From NCBI GenBank assembly GCA_036346255.1, contig CM070622.1, forward strand, positions 25,508,751-25,572,750: a stretch of DNA of 64,000 bases, in the 5' to 3' direction. Every line of letters starts with the position of its first letter. Within the stretch, counting starts at the first letter, position 1. The notes beneath the pieces were generated by a model that was not told the DNA's origin, searched no databases, and saw only the letters and a list, made by a program, of their open reading frames with translations. Shown piece after piece: positions 23,190 to 36,400 of this stretch. This stretch comes from Ampelocalamus luodianensis (lineage: Eukaryota > Streptophyta > Magnoliopsida > Poales > Poaceae). A program made the translations under genes and the position numbers.

Positions 23190-24240
23190 ATGGTAAGGAA
23201 TACCGCCATTACAAAGCGTGAAGAGAATGGGAAAAGGGTATTAGAACGACTTCCTTCATATGAATCGGGCTATACTACACTCATATTAGGCACCGCACCT
23301 TATACCGTCCCGAAACATCTTTTAGAAGCTCAGAACTTTTCTCTCTCGCATGATAGATTAGGCCACCCTGGTCTTAGAATGATGAGAAATATAATTAACA
23401 ATTCTCGTGGACATAATATCAATGTAAAGAATTTCCAATCCGTAAGATTTCGTGTGCCGCATGTGCCAACGGAAATTAATTACTAGACCTTCTCCTCCAA
23501 AGTGAAGGATGAAATCCTGCATTCCCGGACCGAATCCAGGAGATATTTGCGGTCCTATTCAGCCTGCCGGCCATTTAGGTACTTTATGGTGCTCATCGAT
23601 GCTTCCTCGAAATGGTCGCATGTATGCTCATATTCACAAGAAATCATGCTTTTGCAAAGTCGATCTCGCAGATAACTAAAATAAAGAATAATTTCCGATC
23701 ATCATGTGAAGTCCATCGTAATGGACAACGCCGAGAATTTACTTCAAAGGCATTTGATGATTATTGCATGGCAATGGGAATTACCGTTGAGCACTCGGTG
23801 CACCACATGTCCACACTCGTAATGGACTAGCGTAAGCATTGATTAAAAGAATTAAATTCATTGCCCGACCGCTTTTACAGAATTGTAACTTACCAACTAC
23901 GTGTTGGGGACACGCAGTCCTACATGTAGCAACTCTCATCAATTTTAGACCGTCAGCATACAACATCCATTCACCTATGCAACTAGCACAAGGGTCACCA
24001 CCGAAAATCTCTCATCTTCGAAGGTTTGGTTGCAAGGTTTATGTACCTATACCACCACCGCAGCGAACTGCAATGGGCCCTCTCCGAAAATCTGGGATAT
24101 ACGTTGGTTATGAGATTGCATCCATAATCAGGTATCTGGACCCAATGACTGGAGATTTGCATACACTCGCTTACCGATAGCATATTTGATGAGGATAGTT
24201 TCCGTCATTAGGGGAGGAAATCAACCTCTTGATGAAAAAT
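23190..24240 (+). pseudogene. copia 2 integrase, frameshifted
   Basis: The pre-integrase part (LSHDRLGHPGLRMMRNIIN) carries the His of the HHCC finger. Pieces of the catalytic core follow in changing frames (FRYFMVLIDASSKWSHV; VMDNAENLL, which contains the second Asp). The integrase C-terminal part ends with GCKVYVPIPPPQRTAMGP, then GIYVGYEIASIIRYLDP. Stops interrupt each part. Confidence 0.85.
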
Positions 24241-24839
24241 GTCGGAAATAACGTGGCAAACCACGGAATTAATGCACATGACCCACGCACTAGTGAAGCG
24301 TATAGAGAAGTCCGTAAGATAATTGATTTGCAAGCATTAGCGAATCAACCGCTCGACCACTTTAGTGATTTGAAGAGCGTGACTAAGTCGCATGTGCTCG
24401 CACGCAATGCACCGAGATGGTTGAAATACCAAAGAAAATAGAAGGTATCCCTAATCCCGCCCAAAGGCCTCGTAATAAAGGACGAGAACTCCGCCCTCAA
24501 TCCTGGTAACCGGGACGCCGCGAAAAGGATAAGAAGGACTTGTCACGATCACCAAGTTCCCCACAAATGTAAGGGGCCGCTTGAGACTGCACCGGTATGG
24601 AACCTTCAAAGAAAAGGCATACCAGATTTGAATATTCCCATGGAGGGAGATATCGCATGGATGTGTGCGCACACATCGGAGTCGAAAACTAAAGGACTTG
24701 CCTCGCAATTGAAAGCAGCAGTAAGCAAGTAGAAGCATTAGCGAACCGCCCCATGAAGAAATAGCTATAAATTATGTGACTACGGAGAATCTATGAATAG
24801 AGCAACACCCAATGTCGACATCTATTTTGCAAAGAAAAT

Positions 24840-26420
24840 TGCCACAATCATTGATCTTGATCCGAGCTCGCATCGTCACGAATGCAAGAAAAGATCGATT
24901 GGAAAGATTGGAAAAGGCAATAGAAGCGAATTAATATCTCTCGAATAAAAGAGAGGTATTTGGGCTGTAAGTCGCACACCTCCTCATGTGCACCTGTAGG
25001 GCATAAATGGGTATTTGTTCGAAAGAGAAATGAAAGAAATGAAGTTGTAAGATATAAAGCAAGGCTTGTTGCACAAGGTTTCACTCAAAGACCAGAGTCG
25101 ATTATGAAGAAACCTATTCCCTATTATGGGCGGAACTACCTTTAGATATTTAATCTCAATGGCAGATGAATCTGAATTTGGAAATGAAATTGATGGATGT
25201 GGTAAGTGCATACCTTTATGGGAACTTGATTCGAAATTTATATGAAGGTACCAAGGTATCCTCTGCATCAACCAAGATAGAGCAAACAGAAATCTATACA
25301 GCAGCAACTCGTAAAGTCACCGTATGGATCAAGCAATCAGCAGATGTGGTATAATCGCCTAAGCGACTTTCTCTCGCAAGAAAGGCTACACGAACAGTGA
25401 GGATTGTCCCCGTGTTTTTATACGGCGATCCGTGATGGATTCTCAGATAATCTCAAGATATGTAGATGATCCAATATCATCTGACTTTGGAAGATATTGA
25501 AAAACAAGCTCTTACTTGAGTCGGAGTTCAAATGAAAGATTTGGGTAAAACCAAATATTGCTTAGGCTTGCACTTGAGCATACCCCAAGGAATTTTAGTA
25601 CATCACCAACCTACACTCGTAAGGTATTGGAAAGGTTCGCTTTGAAAAGGCATATCCTTCAAAAGTGCCAATGATCTAAGATCCTTGCAGCAAGACAAGG
25701 ACCCGCTCGCACCTAAAGAAGAGGGGAGGAAGTCCTCGGGACTGAATTCCCATACTTGAGCGCAGCTTGGAGCACTCATGTATTTAGCAAACCGCACTAG
25801 ACCTGACATTGCTTCCGCAGCGAATCTTTTAGCAAGGTATAGTGCGAACCTACCAAAAGGCATTGGCGTGAATAAAGGACGCCTTCCGATACCTCCAAGG
25901 AAGTAAAGATCTTGGCCTGTTCTACGTAAAGAACCAAGACCTTACAATGATCGGCTATGCAGATGCCGGCACTGCCGGACCGCATACACTAAGTCGCAAA
26001 CAAAGTGCTATGTATTTCGTGTGGTGGAACCGCAATTTCATGGAAATCATCTAAGCAGAGTTTGGTATCAACTTCGACGAACCATTCGTAAATTATAGCA
26101 CCGCATTTAGGCCGCACGGAATGCTCTTGGCTTCGGCGGATGATTCACCACATCCAGCAATCATGTGGATTGAATACCGCACAAACCCCACTATTATCTA
26201 TGAAGATAATGCACTTGTGTTGCACAAGTGCGGATGGGTTATGTGAAGAGTCCTCTCACAAAGCATATCAACCCCAAGTTCTTCTATGCTCATGAAATGC
26301 AAAAGATGGACGAAATTAAGGTATCGCATACTAAGTCATGTGAAAATCTTGCATTTGTTCACTAAGTCACTTCCAAAGATCTAGCTTTGAAAGGTGCGAC
26401 GTGGAATTGGAATGATAAGA
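24840..26420 (+). pseudogene. copia 2 RT and RNase H, degraded
   Basis: RT landmarks are [20 protein letters not shown], then [11 protein letters not shown] (about 25005-25090) and a YVDD-like box (ATGTAGATGATCC at about 25459). RNase H blocks near 26160-26400 include VLHKCGWVM-like and SPLTKHINPKFFYAHEM in shifting frames. Several small deletions break the reading frame. Confidence 0.78.
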
Positions 26421-26707
26421 CTTAGAGAAGTACAGATCTGTGGGAGAACCTTCACAAACTCATTACTAAAGCTTGATTACGAAGATCGAGTACCCAAAGA
26501 GTAAATCCTGGAGATTAAATAAATTGAGTGAATTGTACTCTTTTTCCCATGACGAGTTTTTCCCAAGTTTCTGCTAAGGTTTTTAATGAGGCAATTGTAT
26601 GACAGAGCGTAACATGATACATGTACTCTTTCTCCAAATTTTTCCCACTGGGTTTTTGTGGAGTTTTAGCGAGGCATGGACATGAAGGATGAGAGCCCAA
26701 GGGGGAG

Positions 26708-26969
26708 TATTAGGAAACCGGGCCCGGCCAGGAGTCCGGGTCCGGGTGGGCACCTCATCTACTATAGACTATAAATAGGAGATGGGACCCCCCCAATCAT
26801 GTACACAATTGATTATTGGAAGAGCAATAAAGAGAAGCCTGCAGTCCCCTCTCATACCTGTGTTTTCATCTATTGTTGTGTTCTTGTGTTCTTGCATCGT
26901 TCTTACGATTCTGATTTTATATACGAGGTAATCGTTCGGACTGGACTCGCCAGCGACGGTTCCTCAACA
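26708..26969 (+). repeat. 3' LTR of copia 2
   Basis: It is collinear with 19828-20086, preceded by the polypurine tract AAGGGGGAG (about 26699-26707) and followed by the target duplicate GTTTG. Confidence 0.92.
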
Positions 26970-26974
26970 GTTTG

Positions 26975-28952
26975 TTTGTTTGATCTGGGTCGTCTCGGTC
27001 TAAATGTCTAATAAAATGAACAGTTCTAATTTTGTCGTGGGCTGTTTGGTACTCACAGTCAGTGTCACAGACCAAAGCAAGCTCAGCTGGTTTGTCTCTG
27101 TTTAGGGCTGGTTTATCACAGCTTTGGCTTTTTTTTGTAAAGCGACTTTCGGTTAGTTACGGGGCTGAAGAGATTTGATGTTTGACTATCTAATTTTTAG
27201 GTAGGTTGGTTGTAGCTTCCGAGATAAAAATGTCTAAAATGTCCCCGATGACAGTAATAGTTTGTTTGACACCGTTTAACGCAATTAACAACATTTAATG
27301 ACAACTGACGATAATTGACGATTAATAACAACAACGGCTGTAATTTACGAGAATTACCGCAATTGATGATAATTAACTGCAATGAACGACGATTAGCATA
27401 ATTGACTGCAATGAACGACGACTACTGCAATTGATCACATTCAACCACGATTAACGACAATGTACCGCAAACAACACAAAATACCGCGATTAATGACAAT
27501 ATACCGCAAACAACGCAATAAACCACAATTAGTGTATTTAACGACATTTATTACAATAAATATTTATGACAACAAATAATTATTAAAAATTTATTACAAT
27601 GAATAAATATTATAATAAATTATTATTAAGATAAACAATTATTACATAAATAATTATTACAAACAATTATTATAGTGAATAATTAATTCAACAAATAATT
27701 AATAAAATAAAATAATTATTACAAAACATAAAATTTACAACCGAAATGACTAACGAAATTGACTAGAATTAACGCAATACACCGCAAATAATGCAATAAC
27801 CCGCAATTAACAAAAATTATTACATTCTTTGAATAATTCAAACTCCCTCCATTTTTTTCGGATTTGGGACCGGCATCGGCAGCGTTAGGCACCCCCATAC
27901 TCACACGTATCTCTAAAAATAAAGAAGTAACAAAGAGAAAAGAAGAAAAAAAAACAAAGAAACTACAGTCGAAATTAGTCATCACTACATAAATGAAAAT
28001 ACAACCATGGCAGGAAAATGAAGCACTACTATCTTGTATATCAAACAGAGGGAACCATAAACTGCTGATGCAAATACAACTAACAGAGGAAAATAAGCTA
28101 CAATTGTGTATGTCAAATAGAGGAAACTAAACAACTAATGCAACCATCAGGAGAACATCTTGTATGTCAAGATGAGGAAAAGAAATCACACATACAAAAT
28201 GCAGATGCCATATAATTACAAGTAATTGAATTTGCCAGCAGGTAAATAACAATATGACTAACACTCGATGAGAATTTAGAAGAGCTCTCTAAAATTAAAC
28301 AAGAGCAACCATTAAGAAGCAAAGATATACAAAAAAGGATATAAATTAGTAAAGCAATTTGACCTAAGTATCTTAATATGCTAAATAGATGGAACATGAA
28401 AACATACAAAATCAGCATATTGCTCAAATTTAGAATGCTTGTTTATTGCTCTCAGATGTCAAGTTGCACGGAAATACAATCTTAGCCCTCACGACACTTG
28501 TGTCAAAATTTTAAATCACAAATTAAATATGACAATCAATTGAGGTAAATTAGGCCTTGAGCTAAAAATAAAACCTTGCTTGTCTAATCATTCACTTCAT
28601 GCAAATCATCAATTTAAAGTCTACTAATAACGGACAATTGTAACAATTGACAAGAGGATATTACAGTGACCAAAAAATCATCACAGTGAACTGAAGATAG
28701 TAGCTAAATGAATCACAGTGAATCAGAATGAGTCAAATGAAGCAATCGAATGAAACACAGTGAATCACAGTGGACAGCTACTAAAGATTGAATGCATCAC
28801 ATGTACAGAACAAGCATGAATTGCATGACTCAATTAAAAACAACAAGTAATCTTTTAGCTTAAGACCAGATTATACTCCATTGTCGTATTCAACCTCAAT
28901 TTGACATCAATACATCATCAAGTATTAACCCGAGTCCACAACATCACTAAGC
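26975..28952. other. AT-rich stretch, no gene recognised
   Basis: This was the far upstream region of the GH9 gene before copia 2 inserted. No coding signal was seen. 27240-27830 holds short degenerate repeats (separate entry). GAATCACAGTGAATCA-like repeats occur at 28675-28775. The remainder is simple AT-rich DNA. Confidence 0.5.
27240..27830. repeat. Degenerate CGACAATTAA / ATAATTATTAC short-repeat tract
   Basis: The first half consists of variants of AACGACAATTAACG and ACCGCAATTA repeated every 10-20 bp. The second half is the same theme with C and G replaced by T and A (AATAATTATTACA). This looks like one repeat array in which part has decayed by C-to-T change. Confidence 0.65.
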
Positions 28953-28957
28953 AATAC

Positions 28958-31900
28958 CGTGAGGACCCCAGTTTATTTGGCTTGTAATGCTTAACCAACC
29001 ACCGGTCCTAGCATCACAAATCAAATAAATCGATCCTCAGATATGTATACTTCCTGAGCAAAGATACGCACCTCGTTACAAAATTAGACATCAACTCCAT
29101 TCAAAACATAGAGTCCAAACATTACACTACAAACGGAAGATAAACAAATAGTATAGTTATTACGGATAATGACCGATCGCCACAAGATACACAAATAACA
29201 AAAGAGAGACAGCGAAGCAAAAGTGCCATAAGATGGCTATAAACAAAGCCAATCAAGTGCCTTCACCCACAAGGCATCCGACCGACCGCCAAGACTAGTC
29301 GTCACCCACGGCGACAAAGACACTCACGTAAGTGAGGCCCCGAGGCTCACCTTCCTCCTCTGCAACCAAAAACATCAAGCAAAGCACCCGAGTACAAAGA
29401 TTGTCTTTGTACCCGCAAGACTCGACGTGTGAACTAGCGCACTGCTCATATGCTACATGCAAAGCTTATTTGGTGGAGGTCATATGTTTCATTTGCATAA
29501 AGCCAATTTTCATTTGCAATAAGGTAATACAGCTTTTAAAGGCAAGTTTGCAATTCATTTTTAAGATTGAAATAACAAGAAAGATACTAATAACAAAAGC
29601 GAAAGATAAACAACCTAGAAGTGACTATCCCAATAGTCACCATTAACAATAGCACGAATCCCATTCGCACCACCCATCAAGTTTTAATTTAAATGTTGTA
29701 GTCTAACTCTTGAAAAGCTTACCCAAGCGTGTCCATCACCTAGACGAGGCTATTCGAATAGTTTTTAACCTGCAGGTGTACCACTGCACCCACACTTGCA
29801 TCGCCTTTAAGCCAAAGCACACTCCAAGGTATGCTTGCACAGCTAAGTCCTACGAGACTTTTTCCAATATTATGTATTAACTACGAGCCGCTCGTATGGA
29901 TAGAAACCCATACGCTTACATGGTAAAGCCAAAAGACAACTACCCACTCAGATAAAGCTTTTGGACAACTACCATGCTCCCACCTCCATCCTCCCGCGAC
30001 CTCCTGCGACCGGAGCCAATACACGCCAAAGTACTAGGTCAAGAGAGGTCCCATATACTCTAGTGTGGTTAGCACGCCAAATGCCCGGATAAAAATTCAC
30101 TCACAAGATGTTCGGTCCTTAATTGACCGGGCACCTTTCGATACACCCAAAAGATCACACCAATCTTACCATTGTGCCCGCGCCCAAATCATTTTTGTTT
30201 TCATTTTTAGTTTTGCAATTAAACATAGCGTAAATGTCAAACATAAAGTTGTAGTAAATTTTGTGTGATCAAGGTTACCGACTAAAGTCGATAACCGCCT
30301 GATTCTACCGATACTAAGCATGTCTAAGCAAATGAATTCAGATCTACTAAGTGACAAGAAATCATCCAATGATCTCTAATCACAAGAAATAACCTAGGCT
30401 CGTAGTAGAGATCAATATTTGTCTACAGTGATATGCAAATACAGATTTAACTAATCCATTTTAACACAAATTAAGCAATGCATACATACAATTAAACAAA
30501 ATATTAGAATTTAAAGTACTGGGATTATCATGATCAAACCGCTTGTTCGGCCGTTGCTCAATATGGTACGGAGGATCGTCCTCGTGGTTGCCGCAAATAT
30601 CAAGCTTAACGATCGAACATAACAAAGAAATAAGAACGAATAACACCGACAAAACTCAAACATTCAACAACATCAAACAAGCCAAAACTCACACAGCAGC
30701 CTAAGTATGAAATAATGAATTTTAGAAACAGAGAACCAATCATTTTAAGTTATTAGCAATTTTCTATGAATTTTCTAAGCTAAAAACACCACAAGTCACT
30801 AGTTAATTACTTAACAAATTTTCATGAACAGAACCAGTGTATAAAATCTATCCTAATAGTTAGTATACTGAAAATGAAATTTTACTGAATTGGGTTCATT
30901 TAATTTGGACAATTATTGGAAGAGATATGCATTTTCTAATTTAGAAGATACATAAGACATCATTTTATTAGCTAACAGATTTTTGCTACAGAGACATGGG
31001 TGAAGTTAATTTTATCAAATAGTACACTTAAAATGAAAATTAACAAGACTGGTTTCATACAATTTGGATAAAAATTGAATTAGTTATGCATTTTACAAGT
31101 TTAATTGAATTAACAATTACAAATGTAAAAGCATTACAGATTTACTAAAGCATTTAATCCTTTTTCTACCCACGCCAACTAACCTCGGACATCGATCGGC
31201 GGGCCGCGAAGTGCTGACTGCAATGTACCGCCACGAAAGTGACGCCGGCGTATTCTAAGAATACGTCTTTGACATATCAAAGTGTACTTCTAACACATAC
31301 TCACGAGAAATACGCCAAACAGAGAAAACATATCGCCAAGGGTTACACACCCACTAATCGACATCATGGCCCACATGGCGTTGACTCGAGGGAAATATAA
31401 CGGTTGGATTAGAGTTTACTAAACACGATTACCGAGAGGCCCACAAATCGCTGACATAACTAAACAAATATTAGTGTTAATCGAACGCCACCGCTGCTCG
31501 CGGCACAAGACGGACGCGGCGCGCGGCGCAGCGGATCTCGCGAACTAGTGGGTTTCAAAGCGGCGAGTGATACCTTCGGGTTCACAGAGACTCGGCGAAC
31601 CCAGTGGTGGCGACGCGGTCCGATGGTCACCGGAGTTGAGCTCACGACGACCGGAGGCGAGAAGAAAGCACGCCACGCGAGAAGGCGATACGGACTTCTA
31701 GAAGACTCCGGAAGGTGTGCTTAAGCGCCTCAACACCGTGAGCAAGAAGCACACGATAACGCCGACGAAGAAAGCCCGAGGTGACCGGAATTTCCACGGC
31801 GCGAAACCGAGCTTGAGAAGAATTGGTCGACGCCCGCAACGATGCACAAAAGGCGTAAACAAGCCCACCGTTAGACTCGGTGCATCAATGCGATCCTAAG

Positions 31901-33053
31901 GGACTAAGTGACGGAGTGGAAACTCACCAGTCGCAAACGAGCTCACGGATCGAGATCGCCGAGGCGGAGACGACAATACCGCTCTTGGTGATCCACCGAC
32001 GCCAAGGACACGAATAGGCAAAATGGAGGCGCGAGGCAAGAGGAACACGATGGTGCGGCCGGCCGCTCAAGGCGCGCTCGAACGGCGGCGCTACGCCGAG
32101 TTTTCTCCTACTGCTAAGAAATGGGCGGAGGGCGCAAGAATGGCCGCGAAGGAATGGACGACCCTATGAGGTAGATGGACTTCAGCGATCCTGCGAGGCA
32201 AACACGCGCCCCGTGGCGGCGACGAGAGTGCGTGGCACGCATGCGCGATCGCCACGAGCTCCGGAGGCGCGTGAGTCGGCGAGGAAGAACCCGACAGTGG
32301 GACCCATATGTCGACGACGATCGAAGTGGTGCGAACCGGTGGTTTGATTTGATCGACGCGCACCGACCGTTGGATCCAAATGGACGGTGGGATTGGTGTA
32401 TGCATTCGGACAGTCGGTTGCGCGACGCGACGTGGATCGCTCGATCTTCATCGGACGGTCACGATTGATTGGACTCGGCGATGCGTTTAGTTGACGCGAT
32501 CGAGCCAAGTGGTGCGAGTCGGACTCGAGCCTCGAGTTGAGTTCGGGCCCGAGGAACAGACTTTGGATTTTGATTTAAAAGACAGAGAAGGTTTTGGGAA
32601 TTTTAGAGGTAGCTCTGAGCTCTAAAAATTTCGAAATTTTATGGTAGCTACTAGAGACAGAGGACAACCTTGTATAATTTTTCCAGAACTTTTATGCACT
32701 GCATTGTTCTAGAGAAAATTCACAAGCTGCTGTACAAGGATTTGACCAGATTTTCAACTAGTTTGACTTGGCCATTTGAAATACCAAATAAAATCTAAAA
32801 ATTGTGAAATAATTCAGGGAGGTAGATAGGATGATCAAGATGATAGGAAAAATAATTTCAGAGGATGATCACAAGTTTGAAAGCTAAGAATCTGATAACA
32901 ACAATTTCCAATCACAAGAATTAAATTCTAGAAAATGGAAATTGCTAGGGAAAATTTGGAAAACTTTCAAATGATTTGAAGAGACAACAAAAGTTTTTAT
33001 TTCTCCTCAAAATTTTACATTTGAAATACAAACCCTAAGTTAGGGCTGTTACA
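28958..33053 (-). repeat. Solo LTR of a gypsy element, 4,096 bp
   Basis: On the - strand it begins TGTAACAGCCCTAACTTAGG at 33053 and ends GGTCCTCACG at 28958 (final A mutated to G). It is flanked by a perfect 5-bp target duplication AATAC (28953-28957 and 33054-33058). No internal domain or second LTR is attached, so it arose by LTR-LTR recombination. It is related to the 4.9-kb LTRs in the window (shared blocks around 29010-29120 and 29590-30120) but lacks the GGAGGTC minisatellite. Confidence 0.9.
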
Positions 33054-33058
33054 AATAC

Positions 33059-33411
33059 CTCCCCGTGCTAGTATCAACCAAATCAATCACAATTTGAGAC
33101 TTGTTCATAAAAAGAAATTTGTTTTGTTATGCAGATGAGAGAGAGCCTTTAAGCGAAGTTATGTGATGCAATACACAAAGCTAGCTTTGCAACCTGAAGA
33201 ATTGAAGCATGTGCGGGAGCATGGAAATTCTTCCTACTCTTGGTTCCTGAACGGTGGAGGGCTGGTGGTCTAATCCACCTGTACTGCAGACACATGTGAA
33301 AAATTTACAGATAGATGAGTAGATGTTACCATAAGAGATGTGTTGAGGAGGAGGCGCGCTGCGGAGGAGGTAGCCGGGGAGGAGGGAGGAGGAGGGCGGA
33401 GGCCGTGGGAA
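33059..33411 (-). other. Short host segment between two solo LTRs; possible exon
   Basis: On the - strand a C-rich frame leads into a GT donor at about 33331 and, after a CTGCAG acceptor at about 33281, a second open stretch reads GGLDHQPSTVQEPRVGRISM and ends at a possible donor near 33200. I do not recognise the protein. An ATG with good context at 38366 (ATGGCCGCCGCCCCCC) lies just across the solo LTR in the same orientation. These may be the parts of one gene whose first exon was interrupted. Confidence 0.3.
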
Positions 33412-33416
33412 AAGGG

Positions 33417-36400
33417 TGTAACATCCCAAGTTTAGGCTTGTGTTTCAAATGTAAGAAAAGGTGTAGAAATTAAAACTTTTTCTTACATCATGCTATTGTA
33501 AGGATTTCTGAAAATCCATGTAAAGGAATTGTGGAAATTCAAAAGCACAAGCCATTTGAACCATGTCTTGGCACTCCATCTTCAAATCTTTGTCAAACCT
33601 TGTGATCATTCCTTGGAAATATTTTTCCTGAGTTCTTGGGATGATGTGTGACCCCTCTGAAAAATTTCACAAGTTTTAGAAATTGTTTGAATGTTTTAAG
33701 AGGTCAGTCAAACCAGTTTGACACTGAGTCAAACCCTAGCTCAGCACTTTGCAGAATTTTTGGAGGAAAGTGTACTGCATCAAAACCTCTGGAAATTTTA
33801 TATAAGGCCAATGTCTAAGTTAGCAAGCTCCTGTAAAAATTTCAGAATTTTTGAAGTTAGTTTGCTACCTCAAATAATCCCCTAAAGTTCTCTATTTTTA
33901 ATTCAACTTCTAGGACTGAGTCAGACTCGGGCTCGAGTCAGACCCGAGCCCAAGTCAATTGGCTCAGTCGAACCCAGTCACCAGAGCCACACTCGGGCGC
34001 GGTCGGTTGGGCGCATGTGTGGGCCGTTGAATTTCGATCCAACGCCTCAGACCTCCCTTACCGCTTCGGACCTCCGGAGATCTGGAGCAATCCTCGCCGC
34101 CCATTCATGATCTAACGATCGTCGACCTCCCCGACCTCCTCTGTTCTTCTTCTTCTTCCTCGGCGCGCCCGTACGCGCGTGCGTGCCATGGCAGGTGCGG
34201 GTAGGCACTGGTCACCTCGCGGGGCCCTCCTCAATGGCTCTGAGCCCCGTTCCCGTCCTGTGTCAGTGACTAGCCTTGTCCAGTACCTGCCCTGTTGACA
34301 TTTCGGCGCTGGTGGAAGCTTTAGGTCTTGTCGCCTTTTTGGTTTCGTCCCCGCGCGCCCGTTTTTGCACCGCGATTGACCTTGAGGCTATTTTAGGACC
34401 TTTGAGCCTTCCTGGGGTTCCCATTCAGCATTTCTTGTCACCCTTGCCCCTCTCTCGTGTGTGTTTGAGCGCAATCGCCGAGAGCACTCATTTCCGCCAT
34501 TTTCGACCTTCCAAGCTCGTCGTGGGCGACAGGGCTCCAGTGCTCCTCTTGCCTGGCTTTTCGTTTCCCGTTGGACCTCTGGTGGGGTCGCAAATCTTGT
34601 CCCTAACTCCATTTTGGGTTGCTTTCATAGGAGCAGCTTGGATTGGAGTTACGCGGATTTCGACCGTAGGCGGTCTTCTTCTTCCCCAACTCCGGTGAGT
34701 GCCCTTGGTCAATTAACTGCTCTTGGACCCCCTCTGGACCATCACAAAGCTATCGGGATCATCCTTGTACCTTCTCTTTGCGTAGAGCTTCTGGTCCTCG
34801 TTGTCGTCTTCAACTCCGGCGTCGGTCTTCGCCGCCAGGACTTCTCCGAGCTCCTTCGGACCTCCCCTGCGTCCAGGTGTGTTCGCTATAACCCCCTAGT
34901 GCTCGAGCGCCTGTTGGATTAGATCGTAGAGGAGTTTTTTTGCGTTTTCGTATTTTTCCGTAGTTACTCCTCCGCCCCTCTCCGGCTCGCCGGCGTTTTA
35001 TGCCAGCTCCGTCGTCGAGAGTACCCTCTTTTGGTTCGCAATAGTATTTGCACGTTTTGGCACCATTGGCTTGCACCGTCGTGGCCGGAGTCGCCGACGG
35101 GCAAAGTGCGGTGCTCTGTACTGTTGTCGTGTTTTAGACAAGTCCTCGGACCTCTTGAGTTAATCTTAGCCGTCAATGATCTCGGAAGGATAGTTCTTAG
35201 CTGTAGGATCTTTCTTGGTAAAACTTTAGTGCTAAGACCTCCCTCCTGGTTAGATCCTAGCGGTTTAAGACCTCCCAGGTTTTAATCTTCACCGTTAGGA
35301 TCACCTCAGTGTGCCAGACCACCTCCGGGGTCGTTTTTGTGAAAACCACCTTCGGGACCACCCTTGGGGTCCTCTTTGCAAAAGACCATCCCTTGGTCTT
35401 TTGTAAAGAAAACCCTAGGACCTCCCTCCTCGCAGAGATCTAAACCCTTCGGACCACCCCGGGTAGATCTTGACCGTTCAGGACCTCTTAGTGGAGATCT
35501 GAGCCGTTAAGACCTCCCTCTGTTAAGACTTTATCTTTGCGGACCTCCCTCACGTAGATCTTGACCGTTAAGACCTCCCCTGTGAGATCTTAGCTGTTGG
35601 GATCTCCCTCCGTTAGATTTTGTCCCGTAGGACCTCCCTGTGAAATCTTAGCCGTCAGGACCTCCTTCTGTTGTCATCTTGACCGTTGACATCTTCCGCC
35701 GTGAAGATCTCGGCTGTCAGGACCTCCCCATTCTAGATCTACGTCGTCCAGGATCTCCTCTGGTAGATCTTGGGCGTCCCTGACCTCCTCCTTTAGAGCT
35801 ATCCCTTAGGACCTCCCCTTGTAGATCGGGACCGTCAGATCTGGATCTGACGGTCACAACCTCCTCAGTGCGAGTGGAGATCCTTCGCGCGGGTCTTCGC
35901 GTGCGCTGTGCGTTCACTCGTCGGGGCCGTTGGATTCAATCTCGACGGTCACGACCTCTCCATTTGACTTGGTCTTTTGGAGCAGTCCGAGAGTTTTTAT
36001 TTTCAAACTGTTAATTGTGTTAAACTTCAAAAATGCATAACTATTTCATTTTAGCTCCTTTTTAGATGATTCCTGTTAGGATAAATTCCTGTTTACCTAA
36101 ACTTTAATCCAAAAATATGTTTAGGTGCTGTTCTATAGTAGAAAATGGTATAAACTGTATTAATTTGTTTCAACATAAAATGATGTCTAGAAATTCATTA
36201 AAACTTGAAAAATGCACAAGTAATTCTCTGTGTTTTCAAACTAGGAAAACTAAAATGTGTTAGTTTCCTCTGTTAATATGTGTTAGCATAGAATGTGTTT
36301 CATGTAGGTCTTTACTTCTGAAATTAACTTAGTGCTAATTTTACAACTTAGAAAAATCATAAGTAACTCAATTTAACTCCAAATGAAGTAAACCCAGTTT

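Larger units (their letters stand above)
19828..26969 (+). mobile_element. Ty1/copia retrotransposon 2, full length but inactive
   Basis: LTRs at 19828-20086 and 26708-26969 and a perfect 5-bp target duplication GTTTG (19823-19827 and 26970-26974) define a complete 7.1-kb element. The leader, gag, protease, integrase, RT and RNase H follow in copia order and are related block by block to copia 1. The LTRs differ at only about ten positions plus small indels, so this insertion is younger than copia 1. Frames are nevertheless broken by many 1-3 base deletions. Confidence 0.93.

Noticed and set aside
34276..34922. ORFs of 140 and 153 codons on the + strand
   Set aside because: They lie inside a gypsy solo LTR and carry no known motif. 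LTRs are not expected to encode protein.
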